This document shows positions 31,132-41,567 of a stretch of 64,000 bases of DNA, piece after piece (position 1 is the stretch's first letter; the number at the start of each line of letters is the position of its first letter). The position numbers and the translations under genes are program-made. The DNA comes from Parietichytrium sp. I65-24A. Its lineage: Eukaryota > Sar > Bigyra > Thraustochytrida > Thraustochytriidae. The notes beneath the pieces are model-generated. The model was not told where the DNA came from. It saw only the letters and a program-made list of their open reading frames with translations, and did no database searches. The stretch covers positions 186,001-250,000 of the forward strand of contig BLSF01000007.1 of the NCBI GenBank assembly GCA_012862575.1, read 5' to 3'.

Positions 31132-32365
31132 CTCTTGCGCCAAACCCCACTGGGCAAGTCTCACAACAGCGCTCGCGTCGTGGCTTGTCTCTCCGAGTCA
31201 CCCACGCGCACAGACGGGTCTATCGCCGGCCACTGAGCTTTAGTTCGCTCGCGGTCAGCGCAGCTGCGAACACGTACCTCGTTTCTTTACAATTTTACAA
31301 CTTTACAACTTGAAGCGCTTAACTATAAAGTCTGAACTCTGATCGACCTGATGGCTCCTCAACAACCAGCCAACGTTGTCTTGTTGACTTGTTGTCGAGT
31401 TGTCTCGACTGATCAATTGATCATTCACTTTCGCTTTCGCTTTCACGTTTAAATTGAATCGCTTTCACGTTTAAATTCGCTTTTGCATTCACTTTCGCAT
31501 TCGCGTTCCCTTTTTTATAATTAGGACAATTTGGACGGTCCGGATTCTGACTCACTGTCAGCAATTGGACGAATTTGCACATGTCCGTTGACCAGTCTGC
31601 GGAACCCAAATGCAGCAATCTCCTTTTCACTCCGGCCACTAAATGGCCACTAACAGCCACTAACATTCAATAACACTCACTATCGCTGCCGCCTACACGA
31701 CGGTATGGTTTGTGTTACATGTGTTACATGGCCTTTAGCTGTCAGGGCAAGGCACCCTCCCGACTCGTAGCAAATGAAAGAGGGACGGGAGTAGTACGGG
31801 TAGAAGAGTCTTATGCAGGAATGTGTGTTTCTGCGTGTTTAGGTGAGGCTATGGACCGGATATGGGTTCGGCTAGGAATAATAATATGGTATGGAATGTG
31901 CGAGGGAGTGTGCACCGAAAGAGAGAGGTGGAGTTTGGAAATGTGCGAGACGTTTGATTTTGGTCGAGCAGCAAAGTGAGTTGGGCGAGTGAGTGTTGGC
32001 GAAGCAGACGTCGATATGCCCTTAAAATCTTGAAAAATTAAATTTGGGCCGCTGAACATGCTTTGTTGGGTCGCATTACTAAGTTGGAGTCTACGACCTT
32101 GCAAAAAAAACGTTCCAACTCTCACATATACTCTGAAATAGCTGCGAGTTTTGGGCTTACATGTGTATCCATGTGTATCCATGGTGGGCTCTCTGTTTTC
32201 ATTGGATGGTCTTCTGAAACGTAGCTGGGATTACAGGGGTTGTGTAGGTGAGGGAAAACTGATGGGTCCGAAGTTGGACAGGTGAGCCGACTTTTGCACT
32301 CCAGACACCTAACAGGAGGGCCAAGCTTTGTCGCGGGGAAGATTGACGTTGAAGGACGGAACACC
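31132..32365. other. Divergent intergenic region
   Basis: About 1.2 kb between the J-domain gene and the astacin gene, thus two promoters. Near 31420-31510 a degenerate repeat (GCTTTCACGTTTAAATT, twice) gives a low-complexity stretch. ATGTGTATCC is repeated at about 32160-32180. No gene supported. Confidence 0.45.
31420..31510. repeat. Degenerate tandem repeat (actttcgc/gctttcacgtttaaatt)
   Basis: Two near-identical copies of GCTTTCACGTTTAAATT about 21 bases apart, flanked by shorter TTTCGC and TTCGCATTC units. Confidence 0.6.
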
Positions 32366-34780
32366 ATGCGAAGTGCTTGTTTAGGTGCGCTTGCACTTGC
32401 TGCAGCAGCGAACGGGCAATCGCTCCGTCAACCGATCGAAAATGATATGAACTCGTGGGAGAATGGGCAAATGTTCGAAGGCGACATCTTGCCTCTGTAC
32501 GTGGACATTGCCTCACGATATGGCGAAGAGGTTGCGGATAACATGGTGGCTGAAGGCATCTTGGAGCCTGCAGAGGCGCACAGAGAGCTAGGCTTGTACA
32601 CGACACGCATTTGGAGTACCAGGGACACCGACGGAGTGGTTGTGATCCCTTACGGCTTTGATGAATCCAGTGGGTTTTCGAGCTCACAAATCTCGCTCAT
32701 TGAGACAACGTTGTCTACTCTGGCAAGCCAAGTCAAAGCGATTAAATTCGTGCCACAAACAACAGAATTCGACTACATCAAGTTCCAAGGCCAAAACAGC
32801 GGATGCTGGTCATACGTTGGGAAGATCGCTGGTGCACAGCCTATCAACATACAGCCAAACGGTTGCATGTACACGCACACGATTACTCATGAAGTGATCC
32901 ATGCTCTGTCTGTCTTCCACGAGCAATCGCGGCCGGACCGAGACTCCTACGTCAGCATTCTTTACGACAACATTCAAGCTGGAAGGTCATCAAATTTTGC
33001 CAAACAAACTATCATCAACAGCCTCGGATCACCTTACGATGGACAAAGTGTGATGCACTATGGCCTGACAGCATTTGGCAAGTACGAGACAACGTGCACA
33101 TCATCGGCTTCGGTGTGTTCCGCAGTGAACATTCGATTTATTGGAACGAGCCAGGATTCCAGCGCGTACTGTGTTTCGGCGACCGGGAAATTGGAACTCT
33201 GCTCTAGTCCGGTATGGCGACTGAACAGAGTTGCCAACCGAATGGAATTCCGCTTGGCTAGTGATTCAACAAAGTGCCTCGTTCCAACGACAACGGGCAC
33301 CGGCTCGCTCGCATCGTTATCGACCTTGACGGTAGCAACCTGCACTGGAGCTAGCATTCAGTCGTTCCAGTTCCATGGATCGCAGCTTTCCGGAAACGTG
33401 GTGCTGCGATGGGAAGGAGACAACTTGTACTGCATGAGCAGAGAAACAACTTCGACCGGCGCCTCAACGGCCGGAATGAGTCTAGACGTCAGATACTGCA
33501 ATTCGCAGGCGAACATGATTTTTCAAATCCAGACCAGTCAGGAGTCAGCAACTTGCTCAACGGCGGCACTCTGCGACTTTACCGGAAAGAAGCTTCCGAC
33601 GATCAGCTCTCTGGAGGGACTAAACAGTCTTGGCAACAGTTATGGAGCTACCTCAGAGGACGTGCTGCAGCTCCAGTTACTCTACCAATGCCCGTCAGGC
33701 CCAAGAACTCGCGACACGCTCTGCGATAGTGAGTGTCCGTGCTTGGAAGGACAGTTCTCCTGCAACGAGCACGCTGACTGCCAAGATGGTCTCTACTGTT
33801 CCTCGGAGAGAATCTGTGTGGTTGGGGTTCCTGTGACTGCAGCTCCTTCGAAAGCGCCGACAAAGGCTCCGACTGTCACTCAAGAGTGCTCCCTTCGACC
33901 GTCCGCCGGTGTCTCGATCGGACAGATTCAATTGGCCAAAACATTTGATGTGAACTTTAAGCTTGTGGTGAACAGCGTGAACAAGAATTCTTGGACGAAC
34001 GTGTTTCACGTTGGTGACGATGCGCAGGATCGTGTCGTGTCTGTCTTCATGCCTAAGGGCTCGGCACAGCTCTCCGTGCGAGTGGCCTCCGAAAGCGCGT
34101 GGAACAACAAATGCCAACCGTCGGAGGCTCTGACGGTCGGAAAGGAGTATGCAGTTCAGATCTCTGTGCAAAATGGGTTCGTGAAGGTGTTCCTGGATTC
34201 TGAGCTTGCTTGCTCAACAGCTCTGGCTGGAGATGCTCTCGGGGCCCCGATTGCAAAACCAATTTATGCGTCGGTAGACGGCTACGAAGCTGCTGATGCC
34301 TGTGTGGAGGACCTTGAATTCGTGTCTGAAAACGGGAGTTGCCTATCGCCACAGCGCGGCCAGCAGTGGGGAACCGTCGGGCTTGGCTCGAGCTTCACGA
34401 TCACATCTGTACTGGTTCTAAAATCCATTAACGAGGCTTCCTGGACTAATGTATACCATGTCGGAGCCAACAATTACCCGCGTTATGCCAGCGCGTTCAT
34501 CAAACCCGGCACGTCCCAGCTAACGTTTCGAATCGCAAGCCAGAATGCTCCAAACAACGAGTGCACACCAAACATGGATTTGGTCGTCGGAACCCAATAC
34601 ACGATCACAGTCATAGTGGCTGACACCATCGCGTCGGTTCTCATCAATGGCATGCAAACCTGCACGGTCGATTTGCCCGGTGGCGCTCCTGGCTTCACGA
34701 GCGAGCCGGTATACGTTTCCAGTCCTCATTTCGCCGCTGCGGACGTGTGCGTTGAGGCTCTCTCGTTCCAAAACTCTTAG
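32366..34780 (+). CDS. Secreted astacin (M12A) metalloprotease with a lectin-like insert and two C-terminal repeats, 804 aa
   Basis: Zinc endopeptidase released through a signal peptide (MRSACLGALALAAAANGQS); the ATG at 32366 is chosen for it. A propeptide-like part is followed by the catalytic domain with HEVIHALSVFHEQSRPDRD (His175, Glu176, His179, His185) and Met-turn SVMHYG (Met230). The last part of a normal astacin domain (LPTI to LQLLYQC, about 410-441) comes only after an inserted segment of about 150 residues (about 255-395) with three related units (LELCSSPVWRL, VATCTGASIQSFQF, VRYCNSQANMIFQI), like a ricin-B beta-trefoil lectin. A small Cys-rich module (450-485), a TAAPSKAPTKAPTVT linker and two similar modules of about 140 residues (from 508 and 650; NSWTNVFHVG and ASWTNVYHVG) follow. 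The usual Gly of HExxHxxGxxH is Ser. Confidence 0.88.
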   Translation: MRSACLGALALAAAANGQSLRQPIENDMNSWENGQMFEGDILPLYVDIASRYGEEVADNMVAEGILEPAEAHRELGLYTTRIWSTRDTDGVVVIPYGFDESSGFSSSQISLIETTLSTLASQVKAIKFVPQTTEFDYIKFQGQNSGCWSYVGKIAGAQPINIQPNGCMYTHTITHEVIHALSVFHEQSRPDRDSYVSILYDNIQAGRSSNFAKQTIINSLGSPYDGQSVMHYGLTAFGKYETTCTSSASVCSAVNIRFIGTSQDSSAYCVSATGKLELCSSPVWRLNRVANRMEFRLASDSTKCLVPTTTGTGSLASLSTLTVATCTGASIQSFQFHGSQLSGNVVLRWEGDNLYCMSRETTSTGASTAGMSLDVRYCNSQANMIFQIQTSQESATCSTAALCDFTGKKLPTISSLEGLNSLGNSYGATSEDVLQLQLLYQCPSGPRTRDTLCDSECPCLEGQFSCNEHADCQDGLYCSSERICVVGVPVTAAPSKAPTKAPTVTQECSLRPSAGVSIGQIQLAKTFDVNFKLVVNSVNKNSWTNVFHVGDDAQDRVVSVFMPKGSAQLSVRVASESAWNNKCQPSEALTVGKEYAVQISVQNGFVKVFLDSELACSTALAGDALGAPIAKPIYASVDGYEAADACVEDLEFVSENGSCLSPQRGQQWGTVGLGSSFTITSVLVLKSINEASWTNVYHVGANNYPRYASAFIKPGTSQLTFRIASQNAPNNECTPNMDLVVGTQYTITVIVADTIASVLINGMQTCTVDLPGGAPGFTSEPVYVSSPHFAAADVCVEALSFQNS

Positions 34781-35208
34781 ACAGCGCATCTTTCCTTCTT
34801 CTGTTTCGCTATTATATTATTTCTCAAAAATTCTGTTTACACATCATTCATTCTCTCCCACTGCCGATGCGCTTCCACGCCACCATCCTTCATCATCGAG
34901 GCCCCAAGTCGAACGAAACAATCTCATCGTACCATATGCTCGGACCTGTTCTTATACGTCTTGCGTTGGTACTCTGTAATCTGAGCGGCCGGTACTGACG
35001 TGAGTAACCTAACCTAATGCGCGTCCTTCGACTGCTTTCACTGGTACGAGATGGTACGAGTACCACTGGTGCTTGCGAGACGAACACACACACAGTCAGC
35101 CATCAGCAAAGTGCGAACGACCGGACCGGATCGTTGTGCGAGGGGTTAGGTGCGACAAGCAAAGGGGAGAAATTCTTCATAGGTCGCACGAGTGTTTCGG
35201 GAGCCAAG
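34781..35208. other. Intergenic region between two plus-strand genes
   Basis: 428 bases with the astacin 3' region and the promoter of the small downstream gene. Nothing else seen. Confidence 0.45.
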
Positions 35209-35517
35209 ATGAAAATTCCGCGCGAAGGACTGCACTGGACGCTTATGATCGCCGGCGGCATGACCGGCATATTTGTCTTCGCGAAGCCTGAGTATGACGC
35301 AGAAGAGTTGGAGCGCAGGCTGAAGGAGAGGTACCAGAAGAACAAGTCGTTGGACAGGCAGCAGTGGAACACTCAGCTGAAGAGCGTGCTTCAGAGGAGC
35401 AAAGACGGGGACTTTGACGCGGTCATAAATCCTCAATGGAAGGCCAATAGCGCTGACAGCGAGAAGAAGAGCGAAGCAAAGGTCGAAAAGCCAGAACAAA
35501 GTCAGGCGTCAACTTGA
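35209..35517 (+). CDS. Small single-TM protein, unknown, 102 aa
   Basis: Start set at the ATG in GCCAAGATGAAAATT, which opens a compact protein with C/G-ending codons; the frame upstream is open but Ser/Thr-rich and noncoding-like. One predicted TM helix (about residues 9-26, WTLMIAGGMTGIFVFA), then a charged amphipathic helix (EELERRLKERYQKNKSLDRQ) and an Asn/Ser/Lys/Glu-rich tail. The layout recalls small mitochondrial inner-membrane assembly factors of the respiratory chain, but I find no motif that identifies one. Unknown function. Confidence 0.6.
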   Translation: MKIPREGLHWTLMIAGGMTGIFVFAKPEYDAEELERRLKERYQKNKSLDRQQWNTQLKSVLQRSKDGDFDAVINPQWKANSADSEKKSEAKVEKPEQSQAST

Positions 35518-38238
35518 GAGAAAGTCAGCATGCCGAGGGCATCTTTCTTCTTCGTTCTTCGATACCATCGAAGGGGTTACAGTCTGCGTCACGAGGGCAT
35601 GACTCACGAAACTTTGCTATCTTTCGCCGCGATTTCGGGACCACTTCTCTCACTGAAGAATCTGTGAATGGCACATCAGCCAGTGGATGTGCACTTGTTC
35701 ACGCTGATTCACCAGTCTGGAGGCGCAGTGCTCCGAAATTCTTCCTTCCAGGAACCCTGCTCTCAGTCGCTCGCGCGAATCCTGTGAAAATGGGTCAATA
35801 ACATTACCGTGACACTCACTGAACCACATGAATGAGACGCATCGTACTGGGGCATTCTTTGCACACCGATTGTAATTGTGAACTTTTAATGAAATAATGA
35901 ATGAACGCCGGGTATCATTTTTTTTTTGACACTTTCGACAATCTATGGCGATGTCTTCTCAATGCCAGTTCGGCTGTTCCAGGGGTTCCAAGCAACGTTC
36001 GTCAGAGCGCCCCAAAGGATCTAAAGCGTTTCCAAAAATGACCTGATGATAACTTGGAGTTCGAGTCAGTGCTGCTGAAACAATGCAGTGTATGAGATTG
36101 TGCGGTTGTGAAACGCAGCGTCTAGAAAATCATTTTTCAGCATCTGCACTTGCTAAAAAAAAAAAAAAAAGTGCCGGGGTTGCCACGACTACTTCTTTTC
36201 CAAAACCAAAGAAAAGGGTGGGCGGGAAGCGCTGGTGGGTTGACCACTGAATCACCGGCGGCAGTTGGCGATTGTTTTTCGAGCGAGTGACAGGATAAGC
36301 TGGAGCTAAATTAATTCTTCGCAGCGTTTGTGACAATAAAGTTGAGCGTTGCAACGACTTCGAATTTGTGTGGCTGTGGTGGAAACCGTTATTTCCTATC
36401 CCACCAGATCATCTGCAAGTCAGTCAGTACTATCGGAGTTTCGACGACTTGACGAAGCAAACTGCTGCCGCTTTGCGTAGAGTCGAATGCCAACGGGCAA
36501 GCAACTTGAAGACTCGCAGCAGGTCCAGTACCGATAGCGCCATCCCATTTCTGGGGATTTTGGGTATGCCGTCCGGTCAAACGTGTGGTCCCGATGCACG
36601 TAACTAGGTTTAGCTTTTCTGAATTCTAGAATTCGAGAATTCAGATTCTTCGGCATTGTAAATCATATTCAACGTTCATCTTTGGCCACCACCCTTTCGA
36701 CCCATAGGAAGCGTGGGAAAATGCATCCATCTGCGACGCCAGCCAGAATTAGTCCCATCCTTTCGAAACATTGCGAAACGGTGGAGAGGCCAGCAAACTG
36801 ACCCTATCTCGTTCATTTTAGCTTTCGAGTACTGTACTACCGGTACTGAGTACCAGCGCTGATGACCACCAGTTGTCTTTCATACATGGAGTATCATGGA
36901 GTGCTTTCTCACTAGTTACCGCTTTGCAACTGTTTTCGAGCAGTCCAGAGTGTCCAGAGGCCACTTCCTCGCGCTCTCACGCGACAGGCTGGGTACTCAG
37001 TACTCACTGTCAATACTCAGTACCGCTGGCTGGCTGGTTGGCTGGTCCATCTATGTCCATCTCGTCCCGAATGGAAATCGCCGAGCTGGTTGGAGTCAAA
37101 CAGCCAGGATTCATGAACAAGGGACGAGAAGGCGAAGGCGAAGGCGACGGCGAGCTCTCCCACAGGGTTTGTAATAACCAGCACCAGTCGCAGGTCAGCT
37201 CTCTCAATTACATTCGAATCCTGCGTAGTTCATTCACTCTCACATTTTGCCTTTCTCACGAAGATACGGGACAAAGCACATCCACGAATCTCGGAGTCCC
37301 CCACATTTTTGACTTTTTACATTAAAAAGTTATCATTCAGTTCTTCTTCCATTCCACTCTCCACACATCTCCACACTCCACATTCAGTCGATTTCCATTT
37401 CCAACGATCCAACGACAGCTCATTGGACGAGTGCGCCTGCTTTCCGACTCATTCGCTTCCTCTCTTTTCCTTTGTTCAAAAACCATGATGAATGAATGAA
37501 TGTGCGGCGGAGATTCGAAGTAAGAGTTCACTACGGGCGCTAGAGGCACTCCTAGGGTATAAGTTATTCGAGACGGGGTCGAGTTTGCGTGTCTGAGACT
37601 CAGTCAAACGGAGTAGATTCAGTTGGTACTAGTACTAGTAATGGCGTTCTCAGGAGGAGCACTATCAGCACCCTCAAGAAAACACAAGGGACGAAAGAAG
37701 GAGAGAACAGCACAGAACATAGGCCTGGCATGGGCGTTTCGGTAGATAGCTAAAATAGCCGAAAGAAACGCCATCTCCCTCTTCAATGAAGAGAGAGGCA
37801 GAGAATACAGAGATAGAGAGAGAGAGAGAAAAAGAGATTCGAGCCTTTGCACACGAAAACCAAAGTAAAAAGTATTTCGCATCTCCCTCTTGTTGGGTTA
37901 CATGCAGCATAAAGAAGTAGTAGATCAAACCACTCTGCACTATTTTGCGCTTGCACAAGTGGCTGCCCATTCTTGTGCGAAGAATCTTCCGTATCTTACT
38001 AGCCGGACGCTATCTGAAGGAAGGGCATCTCTAAGCCCGAAGGACTCTGGAGGTTTACAAAACCACGACCTTGCTAGTCCAAGAAGTATCAGTAGGTGTG
38101 GAGTGGAGAAAGGACTGACTGAAAATATCTGAAAATGGTAGTACAGTGAAACAAACACTTATCAGCCTCAAGCTTCGAACGAATTGTCGTCTCTAATTTC
38201 CTCGCAGCATTGTTCGACTCAGGCTCTGCGCAACTCTG

Positions 38239-38336
38239 CGCAACCGGAAATAACTAATGAAAGAGCTACTCAGTACACTCGAGCGTGCGCAACCGGAAAT
38301 AACTAATGAAAGAGCTACTCAGTACACTCGAGCGCG
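38239..38336. repeat. Direct tandem duplication, 49-base unit, two copies
   Basis: Two copies of a 49-base unit that begins GCAACCGGAAATAACTAATG and ends with CTCAGTACACTCGAGCG; they differ at about one position (T/C near the copy end), so the duplication is recent. Confidence 0.9.
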
Positions 38337-38359
38337 CACAAGGGAGTTGCGATGAAAAT

Positions 38360-38393
38360 GATGAATGAAAAATGAAAAATGAAAAATGAAAAC
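38360..38393. repeat. Seven-base tandem repeat (aatgaaa)
   Basis: Four to five units of AATGAAA, directly downstream of the 49-base duplication. Confidence 0.8.
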
Positions 38394-39628
38394 TGAGTCT
38401 GGCAGCCCTTGGGCCACCCATTGATCAGTTGAAAACCGACCAAATCAACCCATTTCACTGTCCGAGTTACTCAGAGCCGCAAAGAAGGAAGAAACCCTCA
38501 TCCGCTACCCACGGTCGCGTTTGCACTCCTTTCAATTAACCAATCAAACAACTGATCGAAGAAGAAGAAGGAAAAGAAGAAGACCAGGGATCCGGCAGTC
38601 ACCTAATTCAGACAGAAAGAAGAGCACTCCTTGGTGTCTCGCGTTGACCCGACCTAAACTAGCTAGTCAACTCGCAGAAGCACCAGCCCCACCGTGCGCG
38701 CTATAAACACGCTAACACCGAGGTCCAGGCCGCAAGGTCGCCATTTCACTACCCCAACACTGCCGACTGTCTCGCGTGGTGTCTGGCAGTATCTGGCAGT
38801 CGATCAACCATCAACCAAAGGTTGGTTTCTCAACAGGTGATTCATTCCTTCGTACTTTCTTACTTTCTTTCATTCAACTATTTCAATCGAGAGAAGATCA
38901 TTCAAGAACGAAGTTGGACCGGGAGAATCGAGAACAGTCGCATTCAGTGCACTTTGAACTGCTGTTGTAAGTCTCAATCTTTCCAACAACCAGTCAGTCG
39001 CTTGCACGATCTATCACGCGCGGGAGGAAAAGAAGAAGGCAGCGACAGAAATCGAGAAATCGAACGAAACTAGTACTCTGGTACAAAGAACGCGGGCATT
39101 TCTGTAGTCAGCTATCGTGTCCATCAGCATTGATTGTGGTGTAAATCGCGCGCCAAGCGAACATTTGAGCCGGACAGGATACCTTTTGGGACGTTGAGCA
39201 CGTATAAACCCCCTCCATTTCGTACGATATTCAGAGCATCGACACTCCTCTTTCTGAATTCTGATTTCTGAATTCTGATTTCTGGTGCGCCAGTCAAAGC
39301 TTCGGAACGATTCGCTTGTTGGATCGTATCAGCCAGGTATTCGTCGCGATCAGTCCGGAGTCCCTTGTCTCTATCGCCGCGGGCCTGAACCAATCAGCCT
39401 GATAGCAGGAGATTAGTGTAGGCCGCGTTTGCTTGACAAGCCGGAAGTGCCTGAGCGTCGCGATTTTGAAGGTTGGATCACATTATACGAGAACACCTCG
39501 GAAAATAACATACACTGCTTGAGCTGCAACTCACCTGTACTTAGTACGACCACGTTTAGCAGAGGTCTCTTTGTAAGGAGTGGGTCGATCCGAGATCCAC
39601 CAAACCCTTTTTTGGCAACCGTGTGAAA

Positions 39629-39967
39629 ATGAGCGTCAGCAGCGAGACATCATCATATGATGGAAGCAGGCGGTCCTCCATCATGGACGTGGACGAGATG
39701 TGGACGGGAAGGAACTGCAAGAATTGCAACATGGTGTTTTGCGGCTTGGGATGCGCATCCCACGAGTCTGACCCTGAGGCCATCCATTACTGCTCAAGTC
39801 AGTGCATGCTGTCTTTCGCGGTGCGGGACTGTCGCGAGGAGGAGATCAACGAGAAATTACAAGACACGTATGGATTGGCGTGCAAGTTCAAGCAAAAGTC
39901 TTCGCGACCGATCAAGCGAAGCAAGATCATCCCAAGTGCAACCATGCACTTCTCCGCTGTCTATTGA
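39629..39967 (+). CDS. Small Cys-rich protein with FCS/TRASH-like zinc finger, 112 aa
   Basis: Start is the ATG at 39629 (AAAATGAGCG). Seen: a Ser/acid-rich start; six Cys in NCKNCNMVFCGLGC followed by HYCSSQC, spacing C-x2-C-x5-C-x3-C-x12-C-x3-C, resembling the YCSxxC half of FCS-like, TRASH and MYM treble-clef fingers that bind zinc and mediate protein contacts; a charged helix (REEEINEKLQDTY); and a Lys/Arg-rich tail compatible with nuclear entry. Family assignment is tentative. Coding quality (C/G-ending codons) is good compared with the empty region upstream. Confidence 0.6.
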   Translation: MSVSSETSSYDGSRRSSIMDVDEMWTGRNCKNCNMVFCGLGCASHESDPEAIHYCSSQCMLSFAVRDCREEEINEKLQDTYGLACKFKQKSSRPIKRSKIIPSATMHFSAVY

Positions 39968-40279
39968 GCGCTGTTTGGCAGCTCGTAGATCTGGCGCACT
40001 GTGTTCACACGCAAGTGCGGCGAATCGGGACCTTGTATTTTTCCAGAGTCCCCGATCCGACATAAAGTTAGTTCGAAGCAGTTAGTCTCTCTCGCCTTGC
40101 ATGCGCGCATGTAGTCAATGATCCATAAATCCCCAAGGCGCGCAGCTCTCAAGTTTCTTGCCGACAGAAATGCATGGCAACGTGTACATGTCTGCCCGGC
40201 AAGCTTTAAAATATGTAATATGAAATAACAATTTTGATGACTAGTATTTGTTTTGAACCTGAACTGGCGACAGGCGATA
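39968..40279. other. Convergent 3' region
   Basis: About 310 bases of 3' flank after the small zinc-finger gene; nothing else seen. Confidence 0.4.
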
Positions 40280-40615
40280 TCAGAGAAAAGTCTCTCGTAA
40301 CGTACACGTTATGACATACATGATCACCACCGCAACACCCTCTGAAAACGAGAACAGAGATATTCGTGACCAAAGAATCAAAGCCCCCAAGAGGCCTGGA
40401 AAAATCACAGAAAAAACAACCCAATCGGCTTCTTCCCCGATGAATGAGGCTTGAGTCAGCCCGGGCACGAAAACCAGCAGCAACAAGAACAACCTACAAG
40501 CACAAATCGATATCACTATGCAGTACCAACTGTTATGTCTTCTTTTTATAAAACGTTTTGTATTTGGCTGATCGCTACGAAAGTAACTACATGAGGTGAC
40601 AGAATTATTCATCAT
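40280..40615 (-). CDS. Possible hydrophobic small protein overlapping the end of eIF2-alpha, 111 aa
   Basis: A frame beginning with tandem ATGs inside the last codons of the eIF2-alpha gene (shifted frame) stays open to 40280. The second half is strongly hydrophobic, with about three TM-like stretches (LFLLLLVFVPGL, WVVFSVIFPGLLGALILW, VAVVIMYVITCTL). A TGCTTGTAG acceptor-like site precedes the hydrophobic part, so this could instead be a 3' exon of another transcript. AT-rich codon use argues against a normal gene. Low confidence. Confidence 0.22.
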   Translation of the reverse strand: MMNNSVTSCSYFRSDQPNTKRFIKRRHNSWYCIVISICACRLFLLLLVFVPGLTQASFIGEEADWVVFSVIFPGLLGALILWSRISLFSFSEGVAVVIMYVITCTLRETFL

Positions 40616-41567
40616 CTTCCTCCTCCTCGTCGCTGTCTTCAACCTCCATGTTCTCCAGCTCAAGCTGCTCCATAAGGGACCGGAGAGCGTGCTCCTCCTC
40701 ATTGGAAGTGATGTGTGGTTCAACAGCGACGTTCAAGTTGCCCTTGCGCTCAGTGATGACTGTGCGGATCTTCTCGATGGCTCCGTTGACAATATCAAAC
40801 CCAGCCTTCTTCTCAATGGCAGTTGCTAGCAATACATACTTTGGTGGTGCGATAAGCTTGATCCTGATTGGGATCTCCTCGGTTCCGGCCTCCTCTCCAG
40901 CCAACAGAGCAGCTCTGATTGCATCGATTCCCTCGTAGTTGTAGCAAATGACCTCAATATCTGCGCGAATCTTAATAGGCTGAGGAGTCAGCTTCCTTCG
41001 CACAACGACCATCAGCTGGTCGAGGATTTCCTTAGGCACATCCAGTGGGCCGAACACGCGCTCCTGGTCTGCGATTGCAAGCCTGAAAGCCTCGTAGGTG
41101 TTTTTGTAAGGTGCCTTGTTGAGAGGCCATGCAATCATCTGATTGAGATCGAGCAGCTTCATTCCAGTCGTCTCAGCAAGATGGCGCATGATTGAATTGA
41201 CAGCCTTCGCTTTGCTATACCGCTCGTCGCACTTGGCGCGATCCTCCTCGGACACGCGGCGCTTGGACAAATCAATGTAGCCCTTCTCCTTGTCCACACG
41301 CATTACTGTCGCAACTTCCAATTTGCCCACGCGGATGAGCTTGTTAATCGACCTGATGCGCCTTCTCGACAGCTCCGAAAGCAGGATCATACCCTCGATA
41401 TTGTTGTACTCCAGCAGCGACACGTACGCGCCCATGTCCGCCACGCTGCGCACCTCCACCATAACGCACTCGTCCACCTCAGGGAACTCCTGCTCGTAGA
41501 ACCTGCATGTCAAACGCACATCTCGCGCTTCCTTCTCCTGCGCGCTAATCTCCACCGTCTCCGCCAT
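40605..41567 (-). CDS. EIF2S1: Translation initiation factor eIF2 alpha subunit, 320 aa
   Basis: Regulatory subunit of the eIF2 complex that brings initiator tRNA to the 40S subunit. The 320-residue length matches the family. The S1 domain is plain (VDECVMVEVRSVADMGAYVS, LLEYNNIEGMILLSEL), and the regulatory loop LLSELSRRRIRSINKL keeps the Ser that stress kinases phosphorylate (Ser67 here, Ser51 in animals; about 15 extra residues precede it). VDKEKGYIDLSKRRVS follows, then the helical and alpha-beta domains, and an acidic tail (EDSDEEEEDDE). The intact loop means integrated-stress-response-type control is possible. No intron. A CT tract touching the ATG on the plus strand makes a GA-rich leader. 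Confidence 0.97.
   Translation of the reverse strand: MAETVEISAQEKEARDVRLTCRFYEQEFPEVDECVMVEVRSVADMGAYVSLLEYNNIEGMILLSELSRRRIRSINKLIRVGKLEVATVMRVDKEKGYIDLSKRRVSEEDRAKCDERYSKAKAVNSIMRHLAETTGMKLLDLNQMIAWPLNKAPYKNTYEAFRLAIADQERVFGPLDVPKEILDQLMVVVRRKLTPQPIKIRADIEVICYNYEGIDAIRAALLAGEEAGTEEIPIRIKLIAPPKYVLLATAIEKKAGFDIVNGAIEKIRTVITERKGNLNVAVEPHITSNEEEHALRSLMEQLELENMEVEDSDEEEEDDE

Larger units (their letters stand above)
35518..39628. other. Long gene-poor intergenic region
   Basis: About 4.1 kb, the longest gap here. AT-rich and low-complexity, with a GAATTC palindrome cluster at 36620-36646, GTACTCAGTAC-type sites near 36836 and 37003, a 49-base duplication (38239-38336), a seven-base AATGAAA repeat (38360-38393) and a GAATTCTGATTTCT repeat near 39253. 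Open frames are short with unrelated composition; no gene supported. It could hold a noncoding RNA or a multi-exon gene that I cannot see. Confidence 0.45.

Noticed and set aside
35518-39628. Small open frames in the gene-poor region
   Set aside because: Short, in several overlapping frames, AT-rich, no family motif and no splice-supported joins.
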